A stretch of DNA of 64,000 nt from Luscinia megarhynchos (lineage: Eukaryota; Chordata; Aves; Passeriformes; Turdidae): NCBI GenBank assembly GCA_034336665.1, contig JAPFBE010000002.1:20004906-20068905 (forward strand). Reading direction: 5' to 3'. Below the pieces are notes generated by a model. That model was given only the letters and a program-made list of their open reading frames with translations. It did not search any database and was not told the DNA's origin. This document shows, in pieces, positions 1 to 11,100 of this stretch. The first letter of the stretch is position 1. Every line of letters begins with the position of its first letter. A program made the position numbers and the translations under genes.

Positions 1-1459
1 CCCAAGTTCTTTCCCTTATGGAAAGAGTCAGGAGATCTCCTTTTTCACTTTTTGCTGGTATTGTTCAATATTTGGTTGCAAAAGACAAATTCAGACCAAA
101 TCTTACTGGGAAGGAGAGGAAAAGCAATGAGAGGAAGAAAAAAAAAAAAACAAATCAGAAAGGAAGAATCCATTCCTCAGTTTTGCCAAAGCAGGGCATT
201 AATGGGAAAACAAATTATCTTGCATAAAACCTTAAAGCACCATAAAAAGCATTAAGGCCAACCCCCACAAATTTCCTAACTTTTTTTCGTAGATTAAACA
301 TGCTCAGGTTAAATTAGTAGACTGGAATATGTCATACCATAAGCAATATTTTCTGACTCTTTCCTTTTCTCTGTAAAACATTACACAGTATCTGTACGGG
401 GAAAAACAAAAGCAGATGTTGCCTATCTTTTCTATAATTACTTTCAAAGTTGTAACTAGTAACTGCAGTCTTCTGCTGAGGTCCAATGCAGAAAAGGAGC
501 TCCTCAGTTCTCCAAGAAAAGTAAAGTTGGCATCAGATTAAAAAAAAGTGCAACCATTTGCCACCCATTTCAAAATTATATTTTTCCTCCATGACAGCTT
601 GTTTGAATTTTCTCATCGAATGTCTGTCATCAGTTGTGCCAAAGAAAACTGCTCTTTGAGAGGTTTGGTGGATTCAGAAGGCCCCACCTAGCACACTGCA
701 TACCTGGATCCCAGCCCAGTGCCCTCTGAGAGGAGATACCAGTGCCCAAAAAGCCCATTGACTTTTGTGGGAGTCCAGAAAGCAAACTGTGTACCCAGAA
801 GGTTTTATAATAAACAAACAAGTTTCAAGTGATAAATTTCAGTGCCAAACTGCAGTTTGGTTGCAGATCTGATTGAATATCCACCTCTGTTGTAAGTGAA
901 AAGATCCTGAATAGGTGAACCATTAATAAGAGGGAACCTGAACTTGCAGAGTCAACCTCTCCAGTGTTAATTCCCCAAGTGAGGCCAAGCTGATAGGCCT
1001 TTTGCTTTTGAAAATGTCACGTAGCCTTTAGAGATTTTGAGCTGCTGTTTCTAAAAAGCTGCTCAGCAGTGTTTTTATGCAGATTGTGGTCCTTGGGAAT
1101 TTGTCAAAACAGCACAACCAGGCTAAGCTCTGCAAGAACAGAAGCCTTATAAAAGGCATATGTACTTTCTTCACTGGCATTCACACAGGCAAATCCTCCA
1201 ATTTCCACAAGCAGCATCCAGGAATCTTATGATCTATAGGGCCCTGGATAATACTGTCAATGCAGAACTTCCTGTGTGGTGCCCTTTGTTGAATCTGCTG
1301 TGGGTGGTTTCCCCAGCTGATGTTTAGTGACCATCACCTACCCCTTCAGTGACTCCAGAACAAAGCTGACAGTGACTGACTGCAGATGTGACCCTCTGGA
1401 GAAAAGAAACACCACCCCACATATCTCTTTGGAAAAAAAGGAAGAAAACTAGTGTGGTT
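1..1459. other. Non-coding stretch, no gene seen
   Basis: AT-rich single-copy-looking DNA with short A-runs (around 137-150 and 540-547). No frame on either strand exceeds about 70 codons and none has a recognisable motif. A possible old repeat around 690-820 is listed separately. Nothing else stands out. Confidence 0.6.
690..820. repeat. Possible remnant of an ancient amniote interspersed repeat
   Basis: The core at 754-774 reads CCCATTGACTTTTGTGGGAG, close to the block CCCATTGACTTCAATGGGAG that recurs in old palindromic interspersed repeats of turtles, crocodilians and birds. That comparison is from memory. It is imperfectly self-complementary (CCCA...TGGG). The flanks, with 'AGTGCCCAAA' just before it, are compatible with such an element, but the match is short and could be chance. 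Confidence 0.3.
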
Positions 1460-1567
1460 AAAAATATATATATGTATCTGTCATATATATATAACTTTGC
1501 ATGTATATACCATAATATATAGTATATATTTGCTGTCATATATAATGCTGCTAATATAAATATATTA
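1460..1567. repeat. AT-rich, degenerate (TA)n low-complexity tract
   Basis: Several broken TA runs (1463-1473, 1483-1492, 1503-1530, 1538-1543 and 1553-1564) are interspersed with short unique words such as CTTTGCATG. It is a decayed dinucleotide microsatellite. It also creates a meaningless minus-strand open frame of alternating Tyr/Ile codons. Confidence 0.85.
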
Positions 1568-1783
1568 CTCTATGGAACTCCAGATGCTGTTAAAGAGATT
1601 AATCTATGCAGTTAAAACTGAGGAAAGAAGTGACAATTTGTAATGTAATGACCTGGTAAATAGTAAGTGTTATACCTCATAGAGGTCACAAGAGTAATTG
1701 CTCATTCATGCCTTTTTCTAATCCATTTATGCAGATCTGACAGTGATCTGTAAACATTACATCTCTCTACAAAGTTGGGTAAA

Positions 1784-1910
1784 CAGATTTGAAAGCCAGA
1801 GAGATTATTATGATCATCTTGTCTAACCTGAATATTGAAAGCTGTAGAGTTTCCTTCAGCCATTCCCACAAGAAGATCTTTCTGTAGCTGTTTTGAAAAA
1901 AAAGCATCTT
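1784..1910 (-). mobile_element. Ancient CR1-like LINE, 3' untranslated end
   Basis: The run from 'cagatttgaaagccagag' through 'tgatcatcttgtctaacctg' follows the layout of the 3' UTR of old amniote CR1 elements in reverse orientation (consensus words of the type AAGGCCAGAAGGGACC and TGATCATCTAGTCTGACCT). It is strongly diverged, with no octamer tail left, so it is far older than the copies at 7.3 and 53.6 kb. It may be the 3' end of the same insertion as the remnant at 2.4-3.75 kb, with unrecognised DNA between. Family name is from memory. Confidence 0.6.
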
Positions 1911-2389
1911 CATTTTATTTCAAAGAATAAAATGTGTTATTTATTTATTCTGGAGAAATGGCAAATCCATCATTGCACATTTGAAGATTTCTTGGTGGTT
2001 AAGCTAACACGTACCACACTACCTTAATGTGTAAAAAAAAACCTGATAGAAGTATAAATGTTGTTTGAAAAGGTAAATTCATCTAGCTGCAGCATCTGTC
2101 CATTGCAAGCCTGCTTCTTGTTAACAGAAATATCTTCCTTTTGAAGATGTTTGTGAAATGCAGCAGATTTACTCCTTCACCTTCTCTTGACAAACTGTAT
2201 GGATTAACTTTGATTCTGCACTGTATAAGTGCCTTTCCAGAACTGTTTTCTGAATGCCTTCAAGCTTACAGCTATTACCTAAATTTTTTTGACATGTAGA
2301 CATCCAAACCAGACCTCCTCCTACTCCTGTTTCAATTTGTGAGGTGAATATTATAACCAGGGAAATCTGAGGAACAGAAAAATGCTATG
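1911..2389. other. Unassigned sequence between two ancient CR1 pieces
   Basis: AT-rich sequence with no gene. Its position between a CR1 3' UTR-like block and a CR1 ORF2-like block, both in minus orientation, makes it plausible that it is decayed LINE sequence or a later insertion into one, but I cannot align it. Confidence 0.4.
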
Positions 2390-3735
2390 AAGCATAAGGT
2401 TGAAAATGACCCTAAGAAATCACCCTTTCTAGTTCTTTTACTTGTCCCAAGACAGGATCAACTACTCTTTTGTTGTAACATAACTGTTTTTTCAATCTTG
2501 TTCTTAAAGGCTTCCCAGTATGGTGCTTTTGCCATCTCCTCAGGCAATCTTTCCCAATGTTTCTCTACCCTTATCACTAGAGGTCTTTTTTTCTAATGTA
2601 TGCTCTGAACATATCCCCTACTGCAATTTCAGTCCATTAGTGAAAGGTCTGTCTTTTCTGGCCTGGCAAAATGACTCTTTGCTTCCTCCCTGTAGAAGTT
2701 GTTTCCATATTTAAAGGCCTTGTATCTTCTTTGCCTTGCTATTCCAAAAGTCCCATTAATATCCTGATATTTAATGTTTTCTGAACTGGTAAACAAGCTT
2801 GAACTCCCCTACACTCTTCTGCAGACATCCAATGCCATTCTGGAAACCCAATTCCCCAAGCCAAGCATGATTCAGGTGAAAAACTTGGAAAAAAAACCCA
2901 AGCCAAAACATTAAAATTTAAGCTGTACCATGGGGCAGCAGAGCAAAATAATTGCTTTGCCTATTTTGTGCAGGCTATTTTCCTGTTTCCACCCCATTTG
3001 TATGGCATTTTCCTTTTTACAACAGCATAGCAGTGGTGACTCGTGCTTAGCCTGTGATTCACTCTACATTTTTTCCAGGCAACTGTAATCCTGTTTACTT
3101 TTCCCCATCCTGTATCTGGGGAGCTGATGATCTATTGCACCTACTGAATACCATCTTTTGTGTTTTTCTTAAAAAAAAAACCCTCATAGCCAGTTTGACA
3201 AATTCCCTCTGAATTCTATTTCTGTTCCCTAGCACTCTTTAATCTGCTGCTTTCTTCATGTCATCTTCAAATATATCAAGCTCTGTCTCTACTCTGTTGT
3301 TTGGATGCTTTATAAGGAGTATCAGATACAGGATAGAACCTTGAGAAACCTCCTTCAATACATCTCTCCTTTTGATAATGGCCCCATTTTGCTAGCTCTT
3401 CCTCAGAAATGGCCCTGCCTTTTCTGAAACTATGGGGTTTTCAATTTGGACCATATTGTCTTTGCTTATTCACATGAAACATCGTTTAAAGCTTTTACTA
3501 AAATGAAGATCTATGACTTTTTAATACTTCTCTCCTTTGTATAACACCTAATACCTTATTTTAAAAGGAGGTCTTATGGGTTTAATAGGGTTTGTTCTTG
3601 TCAAATCCATGGTCATCATTATTTGTCTTGCAATGCATACAGATGGTTTGCTTCATAATTGCCACAAACTGAACCTATCTGGTTCACCAGCTCCTCCTAT
3701 TTTCCTGTGTGTACATAATCTAAAGCCAATTTGAA
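2390..3735 (-). mobile_element. Ancient CR1/L3-like LINE, decayed ORF2 3' half
   Basis: Read on the minus strand this is the reverse-transcriptase C-terminal part of an old CR1-type LINE. On the plus strand the order of landmarks matches the reverse complement of amniote CR1. First comes 'cctcaggcaatctttccca' at about 2540 (end of ORF2), then 'aatttcagtccattagtg' at about 2625. A block around 3255-3350 follows ('tcatcttcaaatatatcaag' ... 'gatagaaccttgagaaacct'), then 'aaagcttttactaaaatg' near 3490 and 'tcttgtcaaatccatggt' near 3597. All frames are broken by stops and indels, so no protein is made. About 2750-3050 aligns poorly and may contain an insertion. The divergence indicates an insertion long before modern birds. 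The identification rests on landmark order, not on an alignment. Confidence 0.7.
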
Positions 3736-5825
3736 ATTAAGAGGGCTGCTTCCATGACCATATTGTGTCTTCTAAAATGGATACCTGCCAAAAGCCATGG
3801 CAGTAGAACCAAGAACAGAGCCAAGAAGCCCAACACATCCTTGCCTGCTCTAACAAATCTATAATCACTGCACAACCTTTCTTCACCTCATTGGTTCCAC
3901 TTCCCTTTATTTTCTTGAACCATTGATGGAACATCCCTGTGGATATTGGTTTCTAGAAATTCCCATAGATTTTATAAAAAAAATCATACAGATATTTCAA
4001 TTTACAAGCAGATTTTCTGCATTATATTTTGCTCCCAAGACCAGATGCTTTCTGATTCCTCCTAAACTGAAAATCACCTGGATCTGTGTTGTCAAGCCAG
4101 CATCCAGGAGCTGATCTACTTAAATCTTATGGCTCTATTTATTTTTTTTTTCTTTTTCTATTTCTTTTTTAAATACATAGGTACAGAAATAAATTCTTTG
4201 ACCTTGGCAGCATTTGGCTGTTATCTGGGAGCTTAAGCCAGAAACTTTCATTGTGAAGTGAAATATATTTATCTTCACTGAAAGGCGAGAGAGACAGAAA
4301 CAACTTACTGATCAGTGTTTTCTCCCAGATGATTTCTGGTATGCTTCAAGAAAAACAACATATAAATTAATGCACACAATATTTTGAGTTTTCTTCCAGA
4401 ACACGTACAGTCATTTTTTCCACATCAAACAAAAAATATAGTCTTTGCACTTTCAACCATTTCCAACAGTACACAAAATTCTCTCACTCTTTTACTTTCT
4501 TGGCTAACACCACCCTAATTCTTCCCTTTCAAGACTTATCCAAAGAATCTGTGCACTACTGACCCAGAGGCATTGTTTCTCTAAACAGCACCAATGAAAC
4601 AAATTACTAAATTACTTTGTGCAGCTAAAAATACTGAATGCTGTATACCACAGCTCTGTCAAGGGTGTCACTACTAAGTTGCATCAGTTTAAATACTTCT
4701 TGGGACCAACCTTTCTGCTCCGTGGGTATTGTAAAAAAAATAGGCGGGGAGAAGTTGAACTCTAACCCAACTTAAAATTTTGCCCCTTTTCTTTCTCAGA
4801 GGAAAAATACATCCCACTTCAAAGGCCATTTGACAGGTCTTGGCCTTCAAGCTCCAGGTGAGATTCTATTTCCCTTTTCCACAAGAACGAATTCTGGCAC
4901 AACTGCTTTAATTTCCATACTTTGGGAATAAGCAGGGAAAAACTGTTAATCAGATATTTTTTCAGACTTCTGAAATCATGTTGAGTGAGCACAGAGATCA
5001 GATCTGTTCTGAATTGAACTGTACCCACGGGTTCATTGCTGCCTGGGCACCCCAGGTCCACTCCACTGGAAGGGAGTATATGTCTGCTCCAGAAGCAGCC
5101 AACACTTCATAATGTGTCCTAGTGCAAATCAACTTGAGTAACAAAGGACTATTATTTAATTATCAGTTTGACTCCTTTTGATGGAACCAAGTTGTTTCCC
5201 TAACTTGCCTCATTCAGTGTCTCTGCAAAACTATTTATTTTAAAGAAAATGATACAGGAGTTCTTGTGTTTAGTATTACAAATAGAGATTCCATCTATTA
5301 CTAAATGCCTTATTGTTTTCTTTTTTTTTTCTTCCTTCATAATTCTCCTTATCAGTCTCTCTCTTCTTCTTTACTCTTTTGTTTCTCCTAATCAACTGAT
5401 CCCTAAGTCTCCTAGGGTGAAAAAGAAAAGGAAAATTAAAAATAAGGCTCAGAAAAAAGGGAATGAGAATGGGGATGAGATAAATAAACTATGAAACTGG
5501 ACCAAGTAAAATTGTTTTTTCAAAACTTTACTTTTTAGATAATTTATATTCAGACTAGTATCACAACTATGCTGTTAGCAAGAGGTTGCATTTTACATCA
5601 ATTAGATATAATTATTAAGTTCCTTTCAGAAAGAAAAAATATTTTAATATCCCAGAAGAGCAATTAACATTAAAATGTGAATCTTGGTCTGTGCCTTAAA
5701 TGTATGATCAAAGGCACTGGATCAGACAGCTTCATCTGACACCCATTAAACACATGACAATATTTGATTTTAATGAACTACACTTCTAGTCTTAGTGTTT
5801 CTTAGTGACATTTATTCTTAGACCC
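3736..5825. other. Non-coding stretch, no gene seen
   Basis: The first few hundred bases may still be decayed LINE sequence upstream of the 2.4-3.7 kb remnant, but I cannot place them. A polypyrimidine tract lies at 4140-4172. A CT-rich tract at 5315-5390 runs into purine-rich sequence at 5415-5480; translated, that switch gives an 81-codon frame with a hydrophobic then lysine-rich half, which is a composition artefact. No recognisable gene, RNA or further repeat. Confidence 0.6.
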
Positions 5826-6122
5826 AGAAGTCTAAGGGGTGTTTGGCCTTGACTTCAGATCTTCAGCAATTTCCACAGAAATTTTTGAGAAGGATGTTAG
5901 CCAGTGTTTTAAAACACAGAGGCCTAAATTTAGACTGTTAAATCTGTATTTAGCCCCGTGCAACGTGCTGAGCTCTTGGGCTGTGATCCAAGAAAGCACT
6001 TACGAGTTCCCATTAACTTGAAAACACTTTCAGGTCTATTATTCACTTTACCAAAAGTACTGAACTCAAATACTTAAAATTATGCATGAGCATTAAGTAG
6101 CCTGTTGGACTTAGCCTTATAG
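5826..6122. repeat. Ancient palindromic amniote repeat (MITE-like)
   Basis: Words characteristic of old, partly palindromic interspersed repeats shared by turtles, crocodilians and birds occur in order: 'ggcctaaatttagactg' (5921-5937), 'gggctgtgatccaagaaag' with 'cacttacgagttcccatt' (5978-6014), and 'aaaattatgcatgagcatta' (6076-6095), then 'cctgttggacttagcctta' (6101-6119). The two halves read as diverged reverse complements: the CACTTA-type block faces the GCATTAAGTA-type block. This fits a non-autonomous DNA transposon fossil. The family assignment is from memory, not from a library search. Confidence 0.55.
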
Positions 6123-6246
6123 AGTCCTCAGTTCAGGTCAGCTCATATCTGAGACACTGACTCACTTTACTCTTTGAGACACACATTTTAAAACATGGTC
6201 AATACCTGAATACATTTATAATTATTATTCTGTCCTGATTCTATAT

Positions 6247-6300
6247 TACTATTATATAATAATGATGATGATAATAATAATAGTAATAATAATAATAGTA

Positions 6301-6333
<33 letters not shown>
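6247..6333. repeat. (AAT)n trinucleotide microsatellite
   Basis: An ATA/AAT array with scattered GAT and GTA variants runs from about 6257, and its purest stretch (at least 11 uninterrupted AAT units) ends at 6333. The purity of the right half suggests it is still length-variable between individuals. It lies about 70 bases upstream of an ancient CR1 tail on the same strand. Confidence 0.95.
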
Positions 6334-6399
6334 TTTTGCATGCCCAAATCCTGCTTGTGGGAAATAGTCAACCACTTCTGAAAGCCAGATAAAAGTTGT

Positions 6400-6680
6400 A
6401 CCACGGTGGTTAAGAGTCAGTTTTCCATGTCTGGGAGGGATGGGATGATCACTATAGCAAAGGCATTAGGAAGAACTGTAACACTGAAGACAATGAAAGA
6501 TTGGTATAGGTTGTTTAGGGAATCCATCGAACCTTGTTTATTGGAAGCCTTTAAGAAGTGGCTAAAGCACCTCCAGGAGCAATTCTATTCCTGGAGCTAT
6601 AGTCAGTCTTTCCTTAAGAGGCAAGATGTACTAGGCACATTCATTAGGTGCCTTGTAGCTCTGTGCAACTTTTAAATTTC
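6400..6680 (+). mobile_element. Ancient CR1-like LINE, ORF2 C-terminus, plus strand
   Basis: An open frame of 89 codons (6406-6675) contains RLFRESIEPCLLEAFKKWL in its second half. This fits the C-terminal signature of CR1/L3-type ORF2 proteins, in which an FRES-x-EPP-like turn is followed by LEVFKKRLDKHL. The supporting DNA words are 'ggttgtttagggaatccatc' at 6509-6528 and 'ttggaagcctttaagaag' at 6541-6558. It lies opposite in strand to the other CR1 pieces in the first 8 kb, so it is a separate insertion. Upstream ORF2 is missing (5' truncation is normal for CR1). The frame looks open by chance and is not a host gene. Confidence 0.65.
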
Positions 6681-7326
6681 GACATCAGGCTTGTGTTTGC
6701 TCTTGCTATGTACTGGCTAGTTTTCTGTGCTGATATTGTTACACTTGCCCACTTAGGGCCTGTGTCATGATCCAGCTGTGAGCAAATAGCAGTAATAATA
6801 AGTATTTCTGGCCACAGGGAAAAAAGGATGGCATGTGAAAACTGGCTAGAATAGTTTCCATTCCATTTGTCCATTTCCCAAAGCTATCAGCTGTAGTGAA
6901 GGACAACATCATTGTGATCTGACAGAAATCCTGTTTTCTCTAAAGACACTTACAGAAAAAAACCAAAATCAGAATTAGAGGAGTTAGCAGTATTTGTGAA
7001 TGTGACAATTGCTAGTTATTGCTCAACACTGTAAGAGATACAACCTATGTGCAGCAAACCCACTTCTGAAAGTGCCCCGTATGCTCACTACAAGGTCCCT
7101 CCTGTTCTGTGCTGTGTCTCAGTTGTGCCAAATGCCAAGCTGATGGTGTGACTGTGTCCTCAACAAGGTAGAAAACCCTCATGGAGGAGAGACAGGGCTG
7201 GAGGAGCTCTGTCTTCCTCCATTTCAACCCATCTTTCCCAATTGATTATTGTGCTCATTTACAAGGCAAAATTAACCATCTATAAATAAAAAAGTGAAGT
7301 CCTCAATTACTCACTTGTTTTGCCCT
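6681..7326. other. Non-coding stretch, no gene seen
   Basis: No recognisable coding, RNA or repeat feature. It separates two CR1 remnants of opposite orientation. Confidence 0.55.
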
Positions 7327-7735
7327 TCATAGAATCATAGAATGAGTTGGAGGGGACCTTAAAATATCACCTAGGTTCAACTCTACTGCCAAGGCCAGGC
7401 ACATCTTCAAATCCATCAGGTTGCACAGAGCCCCATCCAATCTGGCCTTGAACACTTCCAGGGATGGGGCATCCACAGTTTCCCTGGGCAACTTGTTCCA
7501 GTGCCTCACCACTCCCACTGTAAAGAATTTTTTCCTACTATCTAATCTAAATTTTAATTTGAACCCCTGCCCTGTTGTCCTGTCACTACATGCTCTTGTA
7601 AAGAGCGTTGCCACATCTTTCCTGTAAATTCTCTTCAGGTACTGGAAGGCTGCAATTAGATTGCCCTGAAGCTTTCTTATTTCCAGGCAGAAGAATCCCA
7701 GTTTTCTCAGCCATTCACCTCAGGGAATTTGTAAT
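7327..7735 (-). mobile_element. CR1 LINE retrotransposon, 5'-truncated 3' end
   Basis: This is the clearest transposon in the window. The 3' end lies at the low coordinate, where 'catagaatcatagaatga' (7328-7345) is the complement of the ATTCTATG octamer pair that ends avian CR1. The minus-strand frame 7614-7327 (95 codons) is the C-terminus of the ORF2 reverse transcriptase. It includes RKKFFTVGVVRHWNKLPRE followed by DAPSLEVFKARLDGAL, and then reads on into what should be 3' UTR, so the normal stop is probably lost. Sequence from 7615 to about 7735 continues the ORF2 match, but in a broken frame. About 410 bp of the element remains, as expected from 5' truncation. No functional protein is predicted. 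It is less diverged than the copies at 2.4 and 6.4 kb, hence younger. Confidence 0.95.
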
Positions 7736-8029
7736 ATTCAGCTGAAACAAAACTCACTGTTAATTGCAATGAGGCACAATATGTGCATGCAAGATACACT
7801 GTGATCGATTGCTGCTCAACTCTTAGCTTGGGGCATTTTTTAACTGCCAAAATCAACTTTCTCACCGGGAAATGTATCATGAGGGAGTTTGAAAATAGGA
7901 TTCAGAACAGGCTGGAAAGCTCCAGTTAAAATCTGAACTTCCCCAGTGGGGAGATCTTGACTTTTCAATGAAGGAAATGGAAATATGGAGGAATGCTTGG
8001 GCTGATATTTTGATTTGAGATTGCTTCTG

Positions 8030-8147
8030 TTAAAAAACCAAAACCCCCCAAACCCCCAACAACAACAACAAAAAACAAACAACAAAACCTCAAAATAAAA
8101 TCCCACAACAAAACACCACAACAAGCTAACCAAACAAAAACCCCCAT
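8030..8147. repeat. A/C-rich low-complexity tract with (CAA)n
   Basis: The plus strand is almost devoid of G across about 110 bases: C-runs alternate with AAC and CAA units (best at 8058-8091). On the minus strand it yields spurious Val/Phe/Gly-rich frames. Confidence 0.85.
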
Positions 8148-11100
8148 CTGCTTATTTTGTTACTTCAGTAAATTGCAATAAATGTTTGGTGATTGACTAA
8201 AAGGTCTCCAAATTTCAGATTTATAGATTGAACACCAAAATAGCTTCCTGAAAACTCAGAAGTAGGAGAGACATTTTGTTTTTTCAAATTTCTTTTCCTT
8301 TCAGCATCCAGTTTTGTCTCCATTCTGGAGCATCTATAAATTCAAATAGTTGGGTAGTCTTAAAGATGTGTGCCTGTAGGTAAAAACAGACTCCATCTTC
8401 AATTGACTCTTCCTCCAAATAATTTCTGAGATACAGATCAGCACCTTAATTGTATTTTTATTGTTAAACATTTCCTTATGTCTGAATTCTGGGAACAAAA
8501 CATAATTCCCAAAAGACTTTGATAGTTGAACTTAGTGTATTAGGAAAAAAATGAACAGGATCATGCCAACCTTTAATTTTTGCATACACAGTAAAAAATC
8601 ACCATAAAACAAAATAGTTAGGCATGAAGAGAAAAGCATTCTGTAGACTAGAAATTTTGTCAAGGGATCATGAATTTCTTTCGATCAAAACTTGAAATTT
8701 GCAACAGATACTCATGCCCGTGCACGTTCATCTCCAAGCACAGAGGTAACAGTGACATACTAACCCTGTCTGCTGTGGAATTACATTCCTGCAGAAATCC
8801 AGGGAGGCAAAGCACAACACTAGTGCCAATGGCACATCCAGACATAGTTGGAATTTTCCTAGAGAGTGCAGGGGGGCTGTTTCTCTTTTCCCTCCACACA
8901 CATTATGTAGCTATTGAACTCTGCAAGACTTGCAAAAAACACACTTTATATTATCTTTTCATTTCCATGGCATCTGTACATTTGAAGTTTCATGCCTCAT
9001 TGTGCCTGCATGTGATCATCTTGTACATGTATTTAAATTGCTTCTCTTGCCTCTGATCTTGAGAGACAAAAGCAACATTGAATTCTTTTTCCATTATATA
9101 TTTTTACAAAAGAACTACTGTAAAAATTAATCAAAGATATGCTGCTTTTTATTGTTATTTTTTTAATTTTGGGGGTTACTTTTCCTCATATTGCAGTGGT
9201 TTTGAAATTGAAACGTTGCACTGCTGAGAAAGTGCCATGAAAATATAACCCACTACATTCCAGGAAAATAAATAAGCAAGGCCACCCAAATTTTCAATTA
9301 GTGCTAGTGCAGTATGCAGGAAATGGCTGGAGAACCGTCAAAGGCAGCCTTAGGCTGGGTCGTGGATACGGAACAGTGACAGGAAGGTTTGAAGCAGGAA
9401 TACAGGCTCAGTGTGAAGATGGCTCTTCTCCAAGGAAAACTGCATACTAATAGGTTAATACTGATTTCCTGAAACATACAGCCTGGGTATTACATGCTGG
9501 AATTTACATTCTGACAAAGGCAATTGCTGAGCCTCAAGACTTTGCTTTTTTGGTGATGAAATAACACTAGAAAGTTCAAACTGCATTATATATTTCATGT
9601 TTTAAGCTTATTAAACATTCAAAGTACAAACTGTGCACATATTTTTAAGCCACCTGAAATAGCAACAGCCTCACTAGTTTGGGAAACTAGTATGAGAAAC
9701 ATTACATTTCAACAGGTCAAGCTTATTTGGTGTAATCCCAGCAAACAATACCAACCGAGATAGAGTGATGCCACTTTTAGAATGAACCTGCCTGGAATCC
9801 AGAATTGCTGCCCAATCAAGCAGATACACACAGTACCAGGAATCAAACACTTTTCCTTTAGCACAGCCTTGGTAGACAAAGTGGTATTTGGAAGTTATTT
9901 GAAGACTGAGTTGGACAAAGCACAAACTGAAAATCAGAAATGAACACACTACCTCTCTTTCTGCAAATCAGAGGAAGGGCTCCCATTGATGACAGAAGAT
10001 GCTGTGCCGGACCTTCATCCTGAAATTAAGTGCCTAAAACAAGAAAAAAATTAATAATGCAAAGAAACTTAATGAGGAAAACCAGCTAAAGAATCCTGCC
10101 AAGCTTTCCCTCAAGTGTCTGCCTCTTTCACTTTATCCAACTGATGTTGTGGTGTCAGCTGAGGGTGGCACTGCAGCATCACAGGAGACCCTCATCCCCT
10201 CAGCCAGACCCATCCACTGCCTCTGCTGTCTTTACAGAGGGTGGCTGGCACAGGAGCACAAAAACAAACCAGTGGAAGTGGGGAAGAGATGGAGGGTTTC
10301 TCACTGGAATCTTTACCATGATAGTAGTGCAGGCATGATCCCATGTCACAGCAAGCAGCCAGTGGTGCCCAGCTGTGCTGCCCTGACCCCAGGCACCCAC
10401 TTAAATCACAGGCTGTGCCTCTAGTGGTTGGTCATATTTATTTATGAGGTACACACCATTTTCATTGTCTTTCTCTGTTCAGAGAACTGGAAGCCATCCT
10501 GCAAGTCTTTTTAACAGTTCTAATTGCACTAAAGTCACTGGGAAATCTGCCCAGATAGAGCCTGGAAAAACTAGACCACAAAAAGAGACCCTAATTATTT
10601 GCAATAGGAGGCAGAAACAATGCCTTTTCAGTCTCTGCCTCTCCCTAGGAAATGTTCTGTGGGATTGAATTTGCTGAAAACTGCTTCGGGTCCATTGAGT
10701 GATGCACTTTCCACTTCTTCTCAGGGAAGCTGTTTTAAATAAGCTGTATAAAATTTTAATCAGCACATAGTATTTTAAGTTCTGAGTACCATCCATACCC
10801 TGAAACCTTTTTAGTTTAAAGTCAGTAATTGTGTCACTTGCCTATGAAAGAGAAATTAACAGAACAAGGGAGGAAGTGGAGGGAATTTGGGGAGTTTATA
10901 TTTGTGTTCACACATAATGGCACATTTTTTGGTCATATGTGATAATTATATAATCAAATGGAATTTGCCCTGTGGTGTTTTACATGACACTGCTGCCAAT
11001 CACCCCAAAGCAAATAAATCTTTCAGGTGGTGAAGAAAGCGTTTACTTGCCTGTCTTCTGGAGAGCTGCATGCTGTGAAAGCTGAATGGCACATCTAATA

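Noticed and set aside
5249..5494. Small membrane protein with a basic tail (81 codons)
   Set aside because: The hydrophobic half comes from a CT-rich tract and the lysine-rich half from an adjacent purine-rich tract. Composition artefact with no homology.
7327..7614. 95-codon minus-strand frame as a host gene
   Set aside because: It is the C-terminus of CR1 ORF2 running into the 3' UTR. Annotated as a mobile element instead.
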